Assembly: GCF_019334805.1 (NCBI RefSeq)
Contig: NZ_CP079822.1
Coordinates: 1,240,001 to 1,304,000, forward strand
Direction of reading: 5' to 3'
From: Rothia mucilaginosa
GTDB taxonomy: Bacteria > Actinomycetota > Actinomycetes > Actinomycetales > Micrococcaceae
Length of the DNA: 64,000 nucleotides
Within the stretch, counting starts at the first letter, position 1. Each line of letters opens with the position of its first letter. The position numbers and the translations under genes are program-made. The notes beneath the pieces are model-generated. The model saw only the letters and a list, made by a program, of their open reading frames with translations, made no database searches and was not told the origin of the DNA. This document shows, in pieces, positions 17,543 through 27,926 of the stretch.

Positions 17543-19102
17543 GTGACTGAAACTTCCGCGGACCGTATTTTTTCTACCCCGAACGCTCCCGCTCCTGCCT
17601 CCCCGCATGCCCTGCCGAGTATTCTGCAGAGCATCCCGTGGGATGCGCAGACGCGGGAGCTTGTCGTGCGCCCGCTTCCTTTCGCAGTGAACTGCGAGGA
17701 GGCGTACCCGCTGCTGGCCGGTGGTGCCGAGTATTCCTTCTGGCTGGATTCGGCGCGCGAGGAGTCGCCCATGTCGGTCGCCTCGTATGTGGGTGTGGTC
17801 CCGGCGCAGCTGTCGCCCCTGCGCGTGGATTCGGCGCGTGCGGCGGCTGAGTCTGGCGGGGAAGATCCCTTCGCCCAGTTGGAGGCGGCGCTCGCCTGCG
17901 CACCGCGCGTGCACCCGGATACCGCGGCGGCAACCGGTCTGCCCGCGGGTTTGCGTGGCGGTTACGTGGGCTATTTCGGCTATGAGGCGCGTGCCGCCAT
18001 GGGCATGGAGCACGGCCACCCGGTGCCGGGTTACCTGCCGGCGTATGAGGCGCCGACCCCGGATTCCCTGTGGTTGCCGACGGTCCGTTACCTGGTGCAT
18101 GAGCATGCCCGCCCTGGTGGTGCGGCGCGTAGCTGGCTGGTGGGGGATGAGCCGTGGTGTGAGGCGGCGGAGCGGCTGCTGAGCGCGGCGGGGGAGTGCG
18201 CCTCCAAAAATACCCCCGTAAATAATCCCGGCAATGCCCCCGAGCTTACTGAGCCTCTGCTCTTCCCGGCACCCGCCGCGGAAGCCTACATGGACGCCGT
18301 TCGCGCTAGTCAGCACGAAATCTACGAGGGTAACAGCTACGAGGTGTGCCTGACCGCGCAGACGAACGCGCGCATCCAGAATCCGAGCCCGGAGCTTTTC
18401 TTTGAGCTGTACCGCCGCCAGCGCGCCCACAATGCGGCGCCGTATGCGGCGTATCTGCGGTGCGGTGATTTTTCGGTGCTTTCTTCCTCGCCGGAGCGTT
18501 TTTTGAGTGTGGATGAGCAGCGTAATGCCCAGACGAAACCGATTAAGGGCACGATTGCTCGCGGTGCCACCCCGGAAGAAGATGAGGCTGCCGCAGCCTG
18601 GTTGCGTACCGATGAGAAGACCCGCGCCGAGAACCTTATGATTGTGGATTTGCTGCGTAATGACCTGTCCACGGTGTCTGACCCGGCGTCCGTGCGCGTG
18701 CCGGTGCTCATGGGCGTGGAGAGCTATTCGACGGTGCATCAGCTGGTGTCTACGGTCAGCTCGCGCCTGCGCGAGGGAATTTCCGCGGTGGCTGCCGCGC
18801 GGGCGTGCTTCCCGGGCGGTTCGATGACTGGTGCTCCGAAGCCCTCGACCATGCAGATTATTGAGGGTCTGGAGGGTCGCGCTCGCGGCGTGTATTCGGG
18901 TACTTTGGGCTTTGTGTCGGCGGATGGTTCGGCGAACCTGTCGATTGTGATTCGCACGCTCGTGGCGCACGATGATGGCACGGTGACTCTTGCTGCCGGT
19001 GGCGCTATCGTGGCTGATTCCGACCCGACCGCCGAGTATGAGGAGATGCTGACGAAGCTGCGCGCCGCGTTGCCGCCGTCGGTGGGTCGCGTGGTGGAAT
19101 AA
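17543..19102 (+). CDS. pabB: Aminodeoxychorismate synthase component I
   Basis: 519 residues. The chorismate-binding domain includes PIKGTIARG, where Lys replaces the Ala of anthranilate synthase (PIAGT). This marks PabB, which makes 4-amino-4-deoxychorismate for folate. Other motifs are LLRNDLSTVSDPASV and FPGGSMTGAPKP. I place the start at GTG 17543, 7 nt after the -10 box TACAAT (17530-17535). The ATG at 17534 lies inside that box and has no ribosome site. No glutaminase (PabA) gene is adjacent. Confidence 0.88.
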   Translation: MTETSADRIFSTPNAPAPASPHALPSILQSIPWDAQTRELVVRPLPFAVNCEEAYPLLAGGAEYSFWLDSAREESPMSVASYVGVVPAQLSPLRVDSARAAAESGGEDPFAQLEAALACAPRVHPDTAAATGLPAGLRGGYVGYFGYEARAAMGMEHGHPVPGYLPAYEAPTPDSLWLPTVRYLVHEHARPGGAARSWLVGDEPWCEAAERLLSAAGECASKNTPVNNPGNAPELTEPLLFPAPAAEAYMDAVRASQHEIYEGNSYEVCLTAQTNARIQNPSPELFFELYRRQRAHNAAPYAAYLRCGDFSVLSSSPERFLSVDEQRNAQTKPIKGTIARGATPEEDEAAAAWLRTDEKTRAENLMIVDLLRNDLSTVSDPASVRVPVLMGVESYSTVHQLVSTVSSRLREGISAVAAARACFPGGSMTGAPKPSTMQIIEGLEGRARGVYSGTLGFVSADGSANLSIVIRTLVAHDDGTVTLAAGGAIVADSDPTAEYEEMLTKLRAALPPSVGRVVE

Positions 19103-19167
19103 CCTGGCGCTGGAATAGCACAGGGAATAGCCTGCGCCGCCTGGACGTGAGCCGCTACACTGGAACT

Positions 19168-19749
19168 ATGACTAAGCTTTCTGAAAACCTCCCCATTGAA
19201 GAAGCCCGTGAACGCCTGCGCCAGCTAATTATTGAGCTGGCTGTGGTGCGCGGGCACGTGGTCCTCGCCTCCGGCAAGGAAGCCGACTACTACGTTGACC
19301 TGCGCCGCATCACTCTGCACCACGAGGCTTCTCGCCTGGTGGGTCAGGTCATGCTGGACCTGCTGGATAAGAACGGCATCGAGTTTGAGGCTGCTGGCGG
19401 CCTGACCATGGGTGCTGACCCGGTGGGTACCGCGATTATGCGTGCCGCTGGTGATCAGGACCGTGCGATTGACGCGTTTGTGGTGCGTAAGGCTCAGAAG
19501 TCTTACGGCATGGGCCGTCAGGTGGAGGGCCCGAGCGTTGAGGGTCGCCGCGTGGTTGCTGTTGAGGACACCTCCACGACCGGTGGTTCGGCGCTGACTG
19601 CTGTTGAGGCACTGCGTAAGGCTGGCGCTGAGGTTGTGGCGGTTGCTGTGATTGTTGACCGTGCGACCGGCGCTAAGGAGCATGTGGAAGAGGTTGCGGG
19701 CGTCCCGTGCCTGTACGCGTACTCGAAGGATGAGCTGGGCCTGGACTAG
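19168..19749 (+). CDS. pyrE: Orotate phosphoribosyltransferase
   Basis: 193 residues. The PRPP-binding loop is VAVEDTSTTGGSALTAVEAL near residue 130 and the early segment LASGKEADYYVDLRRITL is typical of PyrE, which makes OMP from orotate and PRPP in pyrimidine synthesis. ATG 19168 follows the -10 box TACACT (19156-19161) by 6 nt, so the transcript is probably leaderless. A GTG at 19147 is not needed. The gene is separate from the usual pyr cluster, as in many actinobacteria. Confidence 0.95.
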   Translation: MTKLSENLPIEEARERLRQLIIELAVVRGHVVLASGKEADYYVDLRRITLHHEASRLVGQVMLDLLDKNGIEFEAAGGLTMGADPVGTAIMRAAGDQDRAIDAFVVRKAQKSYGMGRQVEGPSVEGRRVVAVEDTSTTGGSALTAVEALRKAGAEVVAVAVIVDRATGAKEHVEEVAGVPCLYAYSKDELGLD

Positions 19750-19872
19750 TCTCTGCTGGCTTGGACTAGGACCTCGTGAATTTTTAAGACGTTCCCGTTG
19801 CGGCGGGTGAACCCGTGCCGCTGGCTACTGTGTGTGGCTGGTGGTGCGGGTTTTTGTCTGTAAGATGGCTCT

Positions 19873-20634
19873 GTGGGCGCCGGAGTGGTGCTGGTTGTTG
19901 GCGTGAAGGTGGTTGTGATGGTTGAGAATCGTGATGCGGCTGAGGCTGTACCTGCTGAGGCTGTGCCTGCGGAGGCGGCTGTAGCTGAGGCTGTTGAGGG
20001 TACTGAGCAGGGTACTGCCCGTTTTGAGGTGGGTGTGGGCCCGTGGGAGGGTCCGTGGCCTGAGGGCGACCATTGGGATGAGGAGCTGCTACGTGAGGGC
20101 GACCGCCGTAACGTGGTGGATAAGTACCGTTACTGGTCGATGGACGCGATTATTGCTGACCTGGATACGCGCCGCCATGATTTTCATGTGGCGATTGAGA
20201 ATTGGCAGCATGATTTGAATATTGGCACGGTGGTACGCACGGCGAATGCGATGTTGGCGAAGGAGGTCCATATTATTGGGCGTCGCCGTTGGAATCGTCG
20301 TGGTGCGATGGTGACGGATCGTTATCAGCATGTGCGTCATCATCCGACGATTGAGGATTTTGTGGCGTGGGCGCAGGCTGAGGGTCTGGAAATTATTGGT
20401 ATTGATATTTTTCCGGATTCGGTGCCCCTGGAGACGTATGATCTGCCGAAGAGGTGTGTGCTGGTTTTTGGTCAGGAGGGCCCGGGTTTGTCGGAGGAGT
20501 TGCATGCGGCGGCTAGGGATACTCTGTCGATTGAGCAGTTTGGGTCAACGCGTTCGATGAATGCGGCGACGGCTGCGGGTATTGCGATGCATGCGTGGGT
20601 TCGCCGCCATGTGTTTGGCCAGATTCCGTCGTAG
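19873..20634 (+). CDS. TrmH/SpoU-family RNA 2'-O-methyltransferase
   Basis: 253 residues from GTG 19873, 6 nt after the -10 box TAAGAT (19861-19866). The first 55 residues are an acidic, Ala/Glu/Pro-rich extension. The SPOUT motifs follow: NIGTVVRTANA (motif 1), LVFGQEGPGLSEE (motif 2) and QFGSTRSMNAATAAGIAMHAW (motif 3). This identifies an AdoMet-dependent knotted methylase of rRNA or tRNA ribose. The target position cannot be told from sequence. Confidence 0.9.
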   Translation: MGAGVVLVVGVKVVVMVENRDAAEAVPAEAVPAEAAVAEAVEGTEQGTARFEVGVGPWEGPWPEGDHWDEELLREGDRRNVVDKYRYWSMDAIIADLDTRRHDFHVAIENWQHDLNIGTVVRTANAMLAKEVHIIGRRRWNRRGAMVTDRYQHVRHHPTIEDFVAWAQAEGLEIIGIDIFPDSVPLETYDLPKRCVLVFGQEGPGLSEELHAAARDTLSIEQFGSTRSMNAATAAGIAMHAWVRRHVFGQIPS

Positions 20635-20660
20635 TTCGGTGGCTGTTTATGAGGTGTTTA

Positions 20661-20698
20661 AAGGTTCCGATGCGTTGTGTGCGCGTCGGAACCTTTTT
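20661..20698 (+). terminator. Terminator of the TrmH-family gene
   Basis: AAGGTTCCGA pairs with TCGGAACCTTTTT, closing a GC-rich loop and ending in a T-run. Confidence 0.88.
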
Positions 20699-20899
20699 CG
20701 TTGTGGTTTGGGTGGCTTAAACCACGCATGAAATTATCTAGGCGTGTTAGTGTTAACGCAAATCACAGGAGATGTGAGAATCGCACTATCAATTTCGGTT
20801 TAGGGTATGCGATGGATTTCCTGGCTTCGGCTCGCCAATGGTTGCGGGTTGTGCATATGAATGACCGCGACGTCATTCCCCTGAAAGGAGTCGGTAACA

Positions 20900-21715
20900 A
20901 TGAAGAAATCTGCTGCTCTGTTCGCCTGCTTTGCTTTAGCTTTAAGTTCTTGCGCCGCTGCGCCTAAAGATACTAGCCTCAAAGCCCAGCTGGATTTTGA
21001 AAATAACTACATTACTCTTCCGCTCGATGAATACGACATGAGTGACCAGGCCCTAGATATAACATATAGGGCGTATTTGTTGATTCTTAAAGAGTGCTAT
21101 GCGAAAAAGGGATACGATTTTGAAATTCTAGAAAACGGCTTGGTTTCTGGCAACGCCTCCCAGTACGGCTCCTGGAACGTGAAGCATGCGGCGAATCATT
21201 TTACGTCCAGCAAAGTCAGAGAAGAGCAGGAAAGGATTTATGAGAGCATCCCTGAAGACGTCAGGGCCAGCTGCCGCGAAGAGCATCGGGAAGAACTGGA
21301 TATGCTCTATTTTGATGAGGCTGATGAGAAAAAGTACCGCCCCGTCGGTCGTATCAGTGGCGAAGCGTACCAGCGTGCGCAGGCTGACCCTGAATGGAAG
21401 AAAGCCCGCTCAGATTGGTGGGACTGCCAGCGTCAGGAAGGGTTGACGCCTCGCACCGGGGACGGTGAATGGACGAGCAAAGAAACGGCCAATCTGAATG
21501 CTGATGATCCCAAAGTGTTGGAGGAGGTTATCCGCCTGGCAATCATTGAAGCTCAATGTAGTGAGAAGGTGAGGTTGGCTCAGCGTCTGGGTGATATTGA
21601 GGCGTCCTATCAGGGACCTTTGATTGAGAAGAATCAGGCGCTGCTGAATGAATTGAAGGCCGATCGTGATGCGAAGATAGCGAAGGCGCGCGAAATTATC
21701 GCCACCCACCAGTAG
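20900..21715 (+). CDS. Putative lipoprotein, paralogue of 35939-36766
   Basis: 271 residues with AAAGGAG before the ATG. The signal peptide ends in the lipobox LSSC, so the mature protein should be lipidated on the outer face of the membrane. The mature part is charged and helical, with conserved spots YGSWNVKHA and RLAIIEAQCSEKVRLAQRL and three more cysteines (in LKECYAKKG, ASCREEH and WWDCQRQEGLTP). I recognise no known domain. The same pattern recurs in the protein at 35939-36766, so this is a small lipoprotein family of unknown job. Confidence 0.8.
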   Translation: MKKSAALFACFALALSSCAAAPKDTSLKAQLDFENNYITLPLDEYDMSDQALDITYRAYLLILKECYAKKGYDFEILENGLVSGNASQYGSWNVKHAANHFTSSKVREEQERIYESIPEDVRASCREEHREELDMLYFDEADEKKYRPVGRISGEAYQRAQADPEWKKARSDWWDCQRQEGLTPRTGDGEWTSKETANLNADDPKVLEEVIRLAIIEAQCSEKVRLAQRLGDIEASYQGPLIEKNQALLNELKADRDAKIAKAREIIATHQ

Positions 21716-21785
21716 CCACACCCGCTGAAGGGCAGAACGGGCGAACCAGCCGCAGAATGCCCACAAGCAAATTTCACAAGAAGGA

Positions 21786-21811
21786 GCCGGGGAGTGTCAC
21801 CACTCCCCGGC
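21786..21811. terminator. Hairpin between convergent genes
   Basis: GCCGGGGAGTG, loop TCAC, CACTCCCCGGC. The perfect 11-bp stem sits between the lipoprotein and ornithine cyclodeaminase genes. The T-tract is short on both strands. Confidence 0.65.
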
Positions 21812-21904
21812 CCTCACTTTATTCACTCTCAACCTCGCAGCCCATGCTGGCGCACCTACAGGCCCGCCAGCTCAAGGCCACTCAGCGTCAGGTTACTTAG
21901 CCCT

Positions 21905-22957
21905 TTAGCCCACCGGAACGTTAACGTTCACCAGCGAGTACAGATCCTTCGGATCATCCGGGCTAGCAACCAGGTCAATGAACTGCTGCAGGTCGGTGTC
22001 CTGCGTAGCCGCACGGGCATAACGCAGACCCGAGAAGTCAGCAATTGCGAAGCCCACCGAGTCGAACAGGGTAATCTGCTCATCCGAGACGCGGCCGGGC
22101 TCCTCGCCGGTCAGTACCTTCCAGAACTCCACCACGGGGAAGTCCGGGTCCTTCTGCTGAATTTCGCCCTCAATGCGGGTCTGGGGCGGGAACTCAACGA
22201 ACACGGTGGAGCGGTCCAGAATTTCGCTTTCCAGCTCAGTCTTGCCGGGGCAGTCGCCACCAATAGCGTTCAGGTGCACGCCGGGCTTTACCTGGCGGTC
22301 CAGCAGAACCTTCGCCTGCTGCTTATCGGCGGTGCAGGTGGTAATAATGTCTGCACCCTCAACAGCCTCGTCCACGTCCTTAGCCAGGTGGATGCGGAAG
22401 CCCAGCGGCTCCAGGTTGCGGCGGAACTTCTCCATCGCGTGCGGATCAATGTCGTAGACGGACAGGTCCTCAATGCCGAGCACCGCGCGCATACCCAGCG
22501 CCTGGAACTCAGACTGAGAGCCGGTACCAATCATCGCCATCTTCTTCGAATCCTTGCGTGCCAGGTGCTTAGCAACCATGGCGGACACGCCAGCGGTACG
22601 CAGCGCGGTCAGCAGGGTCATCTCAGCCAGGAACACGGGGTAGCCGTTATCCACGTCAGCGAGCAAACCGAACGCGGTCACGGTCTGGAAGCCGCGCGCC
22701 GGGTTCGACGGGTGGCCGTTCACGTACTTGAAGGAGTAGGTAATGTTGTCGGAGGTGGGCATCAGCTCAATCACACCGAAGGGGGTGTGGGAGGCGACGC
22801 GCGGGATTTTGTCGAAGCTCTGCCACTTCTTGAAGTCTTCTTCGAGGAAGTCGACCATGCCGGCAATGATGTTGCCTACGCCGTCCTTCTGAATCCACTT
22901 CGCCATCGAGGCGACGTCAACAAATTCCACCGCGTGTGCGCTAGGACGTTCAGTCAT
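21905..22957 (-). CDS. Ornithine cyclodeaminase / mu-crystallin family enzyme
   Basis: 350 residues from ATG 22957, with AAGGAG upstream. The Rossmann segment MAMIGTGSQSEFQALGMRAVLG lies near residue 140, and ELMPTSDNITYSFKYVNGHP and NAIGGDCPGKTELE are typical of ornithine cyclodeaminases, which convert L-ornithine to L-proline and ammonia with bound NAD. Related enzymes include alanine dehydrogenase and SbnB-type synthases. The long C-terminal part fits the plain cyclodeaminase best. An amino-acid permease gene lies directly upstream on the same strand. Confidence 0.87.
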   Translation of the reverse strand: MTERPSAHAVEFVDVASMAKWIQKDGVGNIIAGMVDFLEEDFKKWQSFDKIPRVASHTPFGVIELMPTSDNITYSFKYVNGHPSNPARGFQTVTAFGLLADVDNGYPVFLAEMTLLTALRTAGVSAMVAKHLARKDSKKMAMIGTGSQSEFQALGMRAVLGIEDLSVYDIDPHAMEKFRRNLEPLGFRIHLAKDVDEAVEGADIITTCTADKQQAKVLLDRQVKPGVHLNAIGGDCPGKTELESEILDRSTVFVEFPPQTRIEGEIQQKDPDFPVVEFWKVLTGEEPGRVSDEQITLFDSVGFAIADFSGLRYARAATQDTDLQQFIDLVASPDDPKDLYSLVNVNVPVG

Positions 22958-23238
22958 GATTTTCTCCTTTGAATATCTGCACAAAACTTCTTTGTGCATC
23001 TGGTGGTCACTGCGGATATCTATTATCTCAAAATATATTGCAGGACACACCGTATTAGAAATGCTGTAAATATGTACTTTGCTTTATGTATTACACGGAT
23101 GTAATACGGAAGCGAACACGGAAAGACGGGCAGGGAGGGGGTTCCAGACTCTATTGGCTAGGGTCTAGCGGCTAGGGTCTAGAACCCCCTCATTCGCCGC
23201 CACCGGGATATCACCGGGATTGGAGGCAACCGGTCGGG

Positions 23239-24840
23239 TTAGCTACCCTTCGGCTTGTCCTCGTCCTCAATGTCCAGATCATCCAGGTCAATGTGGGTAC
23301 GAGGCTCCGAAACGAGCTTCTTCACCACGGGGCGGGCAGCAATCACAGGCACGGAACCGGTGTAGCCTTCACGGACGCGAGCAATCTCGTTGACGCGGTC
23401 ACGAACCGTGTACCAGCCGATAATCAGCAGCGGGATAACCAGCAGCAGCGATGCCAGGGTGTAGGTGCCGACCGGGTAATCCAGAGCCATCAGCACCAGC
23501 ACAATAGCCAGGAAGGCCATCACAGCCCAGTCGCTGAAACGACCGCCGGGTGCACGGTAGTTGGGGCGCTTGTACTTGCCCTCGCCGACCAGCTTCAGGT
23601 ACTTCTGGTGCGACATTGCGATAGCCGCCCAGCTAGCCATGGTGCCCACGGATGCGATGTTCAGCACGACCTCGAACGCCTGCTCGGGAACGAAGAAGTT
23701 CAGCACAACACCGAAGAGGCCAATCACACCGGTGAGCAGAATACCTGCCACCGGAACACCGGAGCGGGACACCTTGGTGGTGAACTTCGGTGCCGAACCG
23801 GCAACACCCATCGAGTGGAGGATACGGCCGGTGGAGTACAGGCCAGCGTTCAGCGAGGAAGCAGCCGCGGTAATAACGACCAGCTGCATAATCGGTGCGG
23901 TACCATCAATGCCGATAGCGTCGAAGAAGGTCACGAACGGCGACTCTGCGTCCTTGTATGCGGTGTAGGGCATGAGCAGGCAGAGCAGAACCACGGAACC
24001 AACGTAGAAGATCGCAATACGCCAGATCACGGTGTTGATAGCGCGGGGGATAACCTTCTCAACGTTCTTGGTTTCACCACTGGTGGTGCCGACCAGCTCA
24101 ATACCGGCGTAGGCGAACACAACGCCCTGAACCACAATCAGAGCGGGGAGAATGCCGTTGGGGAAGAAGCCGTCATTGGCTGCGATAAGGCTCAGTCCGG
24201 GGGTGACGCCGTTGATGGGTTCACCGAAGACCAGGTACCAGATACCTACCGCCATGAAGGACAGCAGGGCAAGGATCTTAATGAGTGCGAACCAGAATTC
24301 CAGCTCACCGAAGATCTTCACGGAGATGAGGTTCAGAGCCACGGTGACGATAACGACGATGAATGCGCTAAGCCACTGGGGAATATCTGCGAAGAACTGG
24401 TTGTATCGACCGAACCAGCTGATGTAGATAGCGATAGCGGTGGCGTCTGCAACGGCGGTCATTGCCCAGTTCAGCCAGTACAGCCATCCGGATACGAATG
24501 CGGCCTTTTCGCCGTAGAATTCGCGGGTGTACGAGACGAAGGAGCCCGAGGAGGGGCGGTGAAGAATCAGCTCGCCGAGGGCTCGAAGGATCAGGTAGCC
24601 GAAGAAGCCGATGACGGCGTAGATGACGGCGAGCATGGGGCCCGCGTCCTGCAGACGGCTACCGGTGCCCAGGAACAGGCCGGTACCGATAGCGGAACCG
24701 ATGGCGATCATCTGGAGCTGACGTGCGCCAAGCCCCTTGTGGAAGCCTTCCTGTTCGTGTGCGAACGGGTCGTCTGTGGGGGGCTTAGTGTATTGATCCG
24801 CTGCAGAAGTCTGCGGGTTCTTGTTCGGTGAGGTGCTCAC
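23239..24840 (-). CDS. APC-superfamily amino-acid permease (AnsP/CycA type)
   Basis: 533 residues from GTG 24840, preceded by AAGGAGG 8 nt away. Twelve membrane helices with the APC hallmarks LQMIAIGSAIGTGLFLGTG near residue 40 and ELVGTTSGETKNVEKVIPRA. The group contains permeases for asparagine, GABA, D-serine/D-alanine/glycine and others, so the substrate is open. An acidic tail ends the protein. The downstream ornithine cyclodeaminase gene (281 nt away, same strand) suggests a shared amino-acid catabolic purpose. Confidence 0.88.
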   Translation of the reverse strand: MSTSPNKNPQTSAADQYTKPPTDDPFAHEQEGFHKGLGARQLQMIAIGSAIGTGLFLGTGSRLQDAGPMLAVIYAVIGFFGYLILRALGELILHRPSSGSFVSYTREFYGEKAAFVSGWLYWLNWAMTAVADATAIAIYISWFGRYNQFFADIPQWLSAFIVVIVTVALNLISVKIFGELEFWFALIKILALLSFMAVGIWYLVFGEPINGVTPGLSLIAANDGFFPNGILPALIVVQGVVFAYAGIELVGTTSGETKNVEKVIPRAINTVIWRIAIFYVGSVVLLCLLMPYTAYKDAESPFVTFFDAIGIDGTAPIMQLVVITAAASSLNAGLYSTGRILHSMGVAGSAPKFTTKVSRSGVPVAGILLTGVIGLFGVVLNFFVPEQAFEVVLNIASVGTMASWAAIAMSHQKYLKLVGEGKYKRPNYRAPGGRFSDWAVMAFLAIVLVLMALDYPVGTYTLASLLLVIPLLIIGWYTVRDRVNEIARVREGYTGSVPVIAARPVVKKLVSEPRTHIDLDDLDIEDEDKPKGS

Positions 24841-25146
24841 GCTATGCCTCCTTGGATAGTTACGTCTGAAGCACGTGCTACACGAAATGTGGTTGGGAAC
24901 ACGTCTGCGGGTTGTAACGACTATAGCACGGTAATTTAGGTAAATATAACTCACATCACGTAATAATTTATATACATATAATGCATATCTTATGAATATA
25001 TTTGGTTCATGTTGTATTGTGTGGTTTTCATTGTTTTGTGAAATAGATTAATTGAACCCTGAGTCCAAAAAATCAATTACCCCACCACCGCACAGCACAA
25101 GAGCACCCACAACGGGGTGCTCTCACAACCTATTCAAAACGGGGGC
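24841..25146. other. Intergenic region upstream of the permease gene
   Basis: 306 nt. The stretch 24920-25060 is unusually AT-rich and holds the permease promoter. A small hairpin (AGAGCACCC / GGGTGCTCT, 25100-25123) terminates the basic-protein gene on the minus strand. No gene is visible. Confidence 0.55.
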
Positions 25147-25533
25147 TTAGCCCTCCATCAGGCGGTCAATCTTCGCCCGCAACGCGCGCTCACGACGATT
25201 CAACCACCACCAGCTCGGCCAACGCATCAACGACTTACGGCCCACCTGCACGACCGAGGGGAGCTTCGCCTCCGCAAGCGCCACATCAATCTCGTGGTCA
25301 CTCGCACCCTCATCACGCATTTTCTCCATCAACTCAAGGGATTTCGCCATATCGCCATGCCCCAAAACATGCCGACTCTTACGCTCCAGAATCTCATCCA
25401 ACTGGGCGCGCACCGGGGCAATAGCCGCCGCATTCGGATGCTCACGCTCAGCACGACGCTGCGCCTGGCGGGCACGCTTCTCACGTTTCGCGTCGAGCTG
25501 TTTTGGATTATTTTTAGCGCTCGCCTTGCTCAT
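25147..25533 (-). CDS. Small basic protein of unknown function
   Basis: 128 residues, rich in Lys/Arg/Ala and predicted helical, with AAAGGA before the ATG. A short aromatic patch (WPSWWWLNRRE) lies near the C-terminus. I recognise no family. A real gene is supported by the ribosome site, a downstream hairpin and host-like codon use. The charge suggests nucleic-acid or ribosome contact, but that is a guess. Confidence 0.6.
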   Translation of the reverse strand: MSKASAKNNPKQLDAKREKRARQAQRRAEREHPNAAAIAPVRAQLDEILERKSRHVLGHGDMAKSLELMEKMRDEGASDHEIDVALAEAKLPSVVQVGRKSLMRWPSWWWLNRRERALRAKIDRLMEG

Positions 25534-25796
25534 GGGAGGTTCCTTTCATCGCGTCCGGGTGATGTGTACGCTGCCCTGCACGCACAGAAGACATCAAGTC
25601 ATTAACACCTCTACTTTACCGCGGTAATTCGCGGAAATTTCGCTGCAGTAAACCCAAAAAAACCCACAAAAAATTAACGATAAATAAGTCGTATCTTGGT
25701 AAAATAGTGCGAGTAGGAGGCGTCTCGCGCGCCAACAAAATATGGTGAACCGGCCCAGCATCGGTAACCGGTCGCATCTATCCAAGGAGTCAGCAT

Positions 25797-26822
<1,026 letters not shown>

Positions 26823-26889
26823 GGTGCTGTTCGCCCGCCGCAGCTCCCGTAGGTGCTGCCGGGTGTGAACCTAAGCTTCGTTAAGCGAA

Positions 26890-26930
26890 AGCGGTGCCCG
26901 CTTCCTCATCACGAGGAGGCGGGCACCGCT
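26890..26930 (+). terminator. Terminator of fbaA
   Basis: AGCGGTGCCCGCTTCCT pairs with AGGAGGCGGGCACCGCT over a 7-nt loop, followed by a short T-rich tail. Confidence 0.85.
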
Positions 26931-27005
26931 CTTTGCTTATGTAGTTTTAGAACCGGGCGAGTTAGAACCGGGTGAGCCAGGCGCTCGTTGCCGACAGGGG
27001 CGGGT

Positions 27006-27587
27006 TTACTTGCCGCCGCAGCCGCAACCACCGCATCCGCAGCCGCCGGACTTCACAGCCACCGAACCGGAGGTGGGGATACCGTCGCCAGTGTCGCCAC
27101 CCATGAGGTTCACGCGGTTGCCGATTTCGGGGCCGCCGACCGGCTGGGGTGCCTTACCCGCCAGGGTTGCCGCGAAACCGGCGGGTTCGCCGCTCAGGTT
27201 CGGGATCATCGACGCCGCCGGGGAACCGGACGGGCCGCACGCAGCCGCTGCCGCGTTCGCCTTCGGCTGGGCGACCAGGTGTGCGCGGGAGAATCGCTTA
27301 ATCTGCTCGGCAGTCGGGTAGGAGAAGGACACCTTCACCTCACCGTTGACGAGCATGAGCGGCAGAACCTCGCGGCCGTTCATCTCAATCTGCTCCGCCA
27401 CGGGTGCGCACTCTTCAAATGCGGAAGGGTAGGAGTCGGTGGAGTACACCTCAATGTCCACGCCCGAATCCAGCGCCTCCTGCGCGGCACCCAGGAAGAT
27501 GGAACGCTCCATATCCTGCGGATCCTCCGGGTTCTCGCCGGGACCCGGAATAAATACTTCAAGAACGGTCTCAGCCGCTTCAGTCAT
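27006..27587 (-). CDS. ArsD-like thioredoxin-fold protein with Cys-rich tail
   Basis: 193 residues from ATG 27587, with AAAGG upstream. Residues 1-95 follow the ArsD pattern: TVLEVFIPGPGENP, VEVYSTDSYPSAFEE-like middle, and VLPLMLVNGEVKVSFSYPT. ArsD is an arsenite chaperone and weak repressor. Here the usual N-terminal Cys pair is absent, and the only dense Cys cluster is the tail GGCGCGGCGCGGK. A metal-handling role is therefore plausible but unproven. No ars genes are adjacent. Confidence 0.6.
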   Translation of the reverse strand: MTEAAETVLEVFIPGPGENPEDPQDMERSIFLGAAQEALDSGVDIEVYSTDSYPSAFEECAPVAEQIEMNGREVLPLMLVNGEVKVSFSYPTAEQIKRFSRAHLVAQPKANAAAAACGPSGSPAASMIPNLSGEPAGFAATLAGKAPQPVGGPEIGNRVNLMGGDTGDGIPTSGSVAVKSGGCGCGGCGCGGK

Positions 27588-27926
27588 CAGTTTCAGCCTT
27601 TTCTCTCTTATGGGCACCGGCTCGGGGGGAGGGGTGCCAGTCCTTCACTAAGTGTACTCGCGACCTCAAGAGTGCAGAAGTGTGAGTTGAAGTTCCAGAT
27701 TTGCGGAATATTTGCAGAATTCGAGTCGAATGACCCTCAGCTCGTGAGCTACGGGTTTAGGTGTTGTATTCTGAGTGCATATGCACCGGAGTGTGCGAAC
27801 CCTGCAATTCAGGCAGGCGCCGCCCGGTGTGAAACCAAGAAGGCAACGACGCCCGCATCCGACGCGGACGCATCAGCGCTACAAATACACGCTATTCATA
27901 GCGCAACACGACCAGAAGGAGCATAC
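27588..27926 (+). other. Leader and promoter region of the PTS EIIA gene
   Basis: 339 nt. A candidate -10 box TATTCT lies near 27766-27771, which leaves a leader of about 150 nt before the EIIA start. I see no riboswitch or gene. The long open frame continuing upstream from 27927 is an antisense artefact. Confidence 0.45.

Noticed and set aside
17159..18970. 603-codon minus-strand open frame
   Set aside because: Antisense to pabB, low-complexity Arg/His-rich product and no motifs. A by-product of GC-rich codon use.
26988..27926. Long plus-strand frame continuing upstream of the EIIA gene
   Set aside because: It is antisense to the ArsD-like gene, has no family features and its in-frame ATG 27927 with a ribosome site is the proper EIIA start.
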